DNA of 41,579 nt from Neonectria sp. B-13 (lineage: Eukaryota; Ascomycota; Sordariomycetes; Hypocreales; Nectriaceae): NCBI GenBank assembly GCA_002682825.1, contig NOKP01000084.1, positions 41,520-83,098 on the forward strand, written 5' to 3'. Shown here in pieces: positions 40,352-41,579 of the stretch. The notes beneath the pieces were generated by a model that was not told the DNA's origin, ran no database searches, and worked only from the letters and a program-made list of their open reading frames with translations. The stretch's first letter is position 1, and each line of letters starts with the position of its first letter. The position numbers and the translations under genes were made by a program.

Positions 40352-41144
40352 AAATCACGTGCACTCCCTCTTCGCTCCTCCAGCTCCTCGCATCGTCTCC
40401 CCCAACTCATTGATGCCCAAACAACTTGTTAAAAGGCCCTTGATCTTACCTACCAGCCTCGTTAATTTAGCTGACCAAGTAAGCACCTTAGAAACCGAAC
40501 AATGGACATGATAGTAAATAGGAAATAGATGAAGAAGGAAAAGAGGAAGATGGACGGAGGAAGTTGGACGGAGGAAGTTGGATGGACAAAGAAACGAGAA
40601 GCTGCTGGGAGGGGCTACGCGACACCTTTATTATTATTATCCCAATCTAGTATAGCATGAGACAACCTACCCTTGTCATAGAGAGGCCCCTTGACACCTA
40701 ATATTGGGTTATGTGGCGTTCACCCCCTGTATACTCAAGCTGGTTGCTGTAATCCCCTAAAGGAGATGTTTTCTTTTAGAGTAATCGCGACCACTTGGTC
40801 ATCTGGTTAAATTCTGGTCAGGTACCTAACCATAACCCAGCAAAGTTTGCCGCATCATCAGCAAATCAAGGAACTCTCAGCATTACAACACGCCATTGAA
40901 CAGAAGAAAAATGACAGCAGCCCGACCTGAGAAAGGCTCGAGAAAACGGCAGAGAGACGATCTGCAGGACGACCTACCCGGTACCCCTAAGAGAGTTGCG
41001 AAGCCATGCGTTGATGCCCTTCCTTTGTCATCTTACTTTCTTGGCATGCAGATGTTAAGAAAGTAGCCCCAATTACACCAATTTTCTTAACAAGTGCACC
41101 ACAACAACCACAATCCGCGCTTCGCGCAGCCTACGGCGGCGGCG
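40352..41144. other. Intergenic or 5' leader of the LINE, with short repeats
   Basis: A 14-bp unit (GGACGGAGGAAGTT) occurs twice in tandem at 40553-40580 with a third partial copy. An open frame of 51 codons (40911-41066) begins in a good context (AAAATGACA) and is Lys/Arg-rich at its start, but has no recognised match. The last ~80 bp before 41145 are an A/C-rich leader to the ORF1 start. Confidence 0.4.
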
Positions 41145-41579
41145 ATGGCACCCGCCACCTCCTGCCCGCCTATTGTTCCAGATCCTTTTGACCTGGGAAT
41201 CCATACTCCTGCCAATCTCAATCGAGGAGCCCGCACTGCCCTCTTGCAAAACAGCCCCGCTGTCGTGAATGGACCTGTTGGTGTCCCGCCCGCCTTCGGG
41301 AGGACGGCTCAAACGCCGTCTTCGCCTCTCAATGCCATCTCTACTGCTGCGGCTACGGAAGGAGCCCAGCTCGCCCACCCTGACCCCTCCCCTGACCCTA
41401 CCCCGACTACTGAACAGCAACCGGTCTCCATTTTTGAAGCGGCCACCAAGCTCGCGCGCGACCGTGTGGAGGAGTACAATGCCAAGTTGAAGGTGTTTCA
41501 GGCCTTTTGCGCCAAATTTGAAGAAGCAGCGAAACAATTCACCACCGGGCCCGAACGGGAATTCGCTCAAAAGTTTGCC
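41145..41579 (+). CDS. Probable ORF1 (gag-like) of a Tad-type LINE, cut by the window edge
   Basis: The frame is open from the ATG at 41145 to the last base (145 codons, no stop). The first ~95 residues are Pro/Ala/Thr-rich. Then comes a helical, charged part (FEAATKLARDRVEEYNAKL, VFQAFCAKFEEAAKQF, GPEREFAQKFA). This layout is what I associate with the start of ORF1 in fungal Tad1-clade non-LTR elements; the RNA-binding zinc knuckles and the ORF2 reverse transcriptase would lie beyond the window. A frame shadow on the minus strand is not a gene. No lesion is visible in the part seen. Confidence 0.6.
   Translation, partial: MAPATSCPPIVPDPFDLGIHTPANLNRGARTALLQNSPAVVNGPVGVPPAFGRTAQTPSSPLNAISTAAATEGAQLAHPDPSPDPTPTTEQQPVSIFEAATKLARDRVEEYNAKLKVFQAFCAKFEEAAKQFTTGPEREFAQKFA

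Noticed and set aside
40179..40364. 61-aa minus-strand frame made of repeats (PGxKTGLQ)
   Set aside because: The protein repeats simply mirror the DNA near-palindrome array; there is no start context or conserved domain.

Overview
The window is nuclear DNA of a filamentous ascomycete (Pezizomycotina). Genes have short introns (45-81 nt) with GTRNGT donors, CTAAC/CTGAC-like branch sites and YAG acceptors. The gene content is typical of accessory fungal chromatin: a DUF3435 tyrosine recombinase, a telomere-linked-type RecQ helicase, PD-(D/E)XK and SUKH proteins, Zn(II)2Cys6 regulators, an Ayg1-like hydrolase, MULE, pogo, hAT and Tc1 transposases, and a probable Tad-type LINE. Species cannot be named from the sequence. 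The setting looks like a subtelomeric or other repeat-rich compartment. Many reading frames carry one to four lesions, often stop codons where Trp or Gln is expected, which is the direction of change that repeat-induced point mutation (RIP) makes.

Left part (1-5032): a 4,585-bp DNA transposon at 448-5032 with perfect 85-bp terminal inverted repeats and a TA target duplication. It encodes an integrase-type DD(E) transposase (minus strand, one intron) and a small Cys-rich protein. Its most striking property is the palindrome CGTACG, counted by eye 27 times in 4.6 kb against about 4 times in the other 37 kb, spread through coding and non-coding parts alike.

5033-15405: a SUKH-domain gene whose start lies 211 bp from the transposon end; a decayed secreted FAD-oxidoreductase gene with two nonsense and two frameshift lesions; a GC-rich intergenic stretch holding a second copy of that oxidoreductase's promoter segment; and a RecQ-like helicase relic that stops at a 1.15-kb MULE derivative.

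15406-24868: a seven-exon gene for a DUF3435-type tyrosine recombinase joined to zinc-finger-like segments and two C-terminal chromodomains, broken by two in-frame TGA codons. It is followed by a PD-(D/E)XK-like gene with one stop, a truncated pogo-type transposase and a 5'-truncated MULE.

24869-30700: the best-preserved genes. A seven-exon Zn(II)2Cys6 regulator (716 aa), an alpha/beta hydrolase whose active site matches fluoroacetate dehalogenase, and an Ayg1-like hydrolase (six exons, 420 aa). The motif CGGNCCG occurs three times in the regulator's promoter and three times in the divergent promoter of the two hydrolases, so the trio looks like a small, probably self-regulated, co-regulated cluster.

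31231-41579: a coiled-coil gene and a J-domain gene, each broken by in-frame stops; strongly decayed hAT and Zn(II)2Cys6 relics with RIP-like changes; a Tc1/mariner fragment; an array of four near-palindromes; and the start of a probable Tad-type LINE ORF1 running off the right edge.
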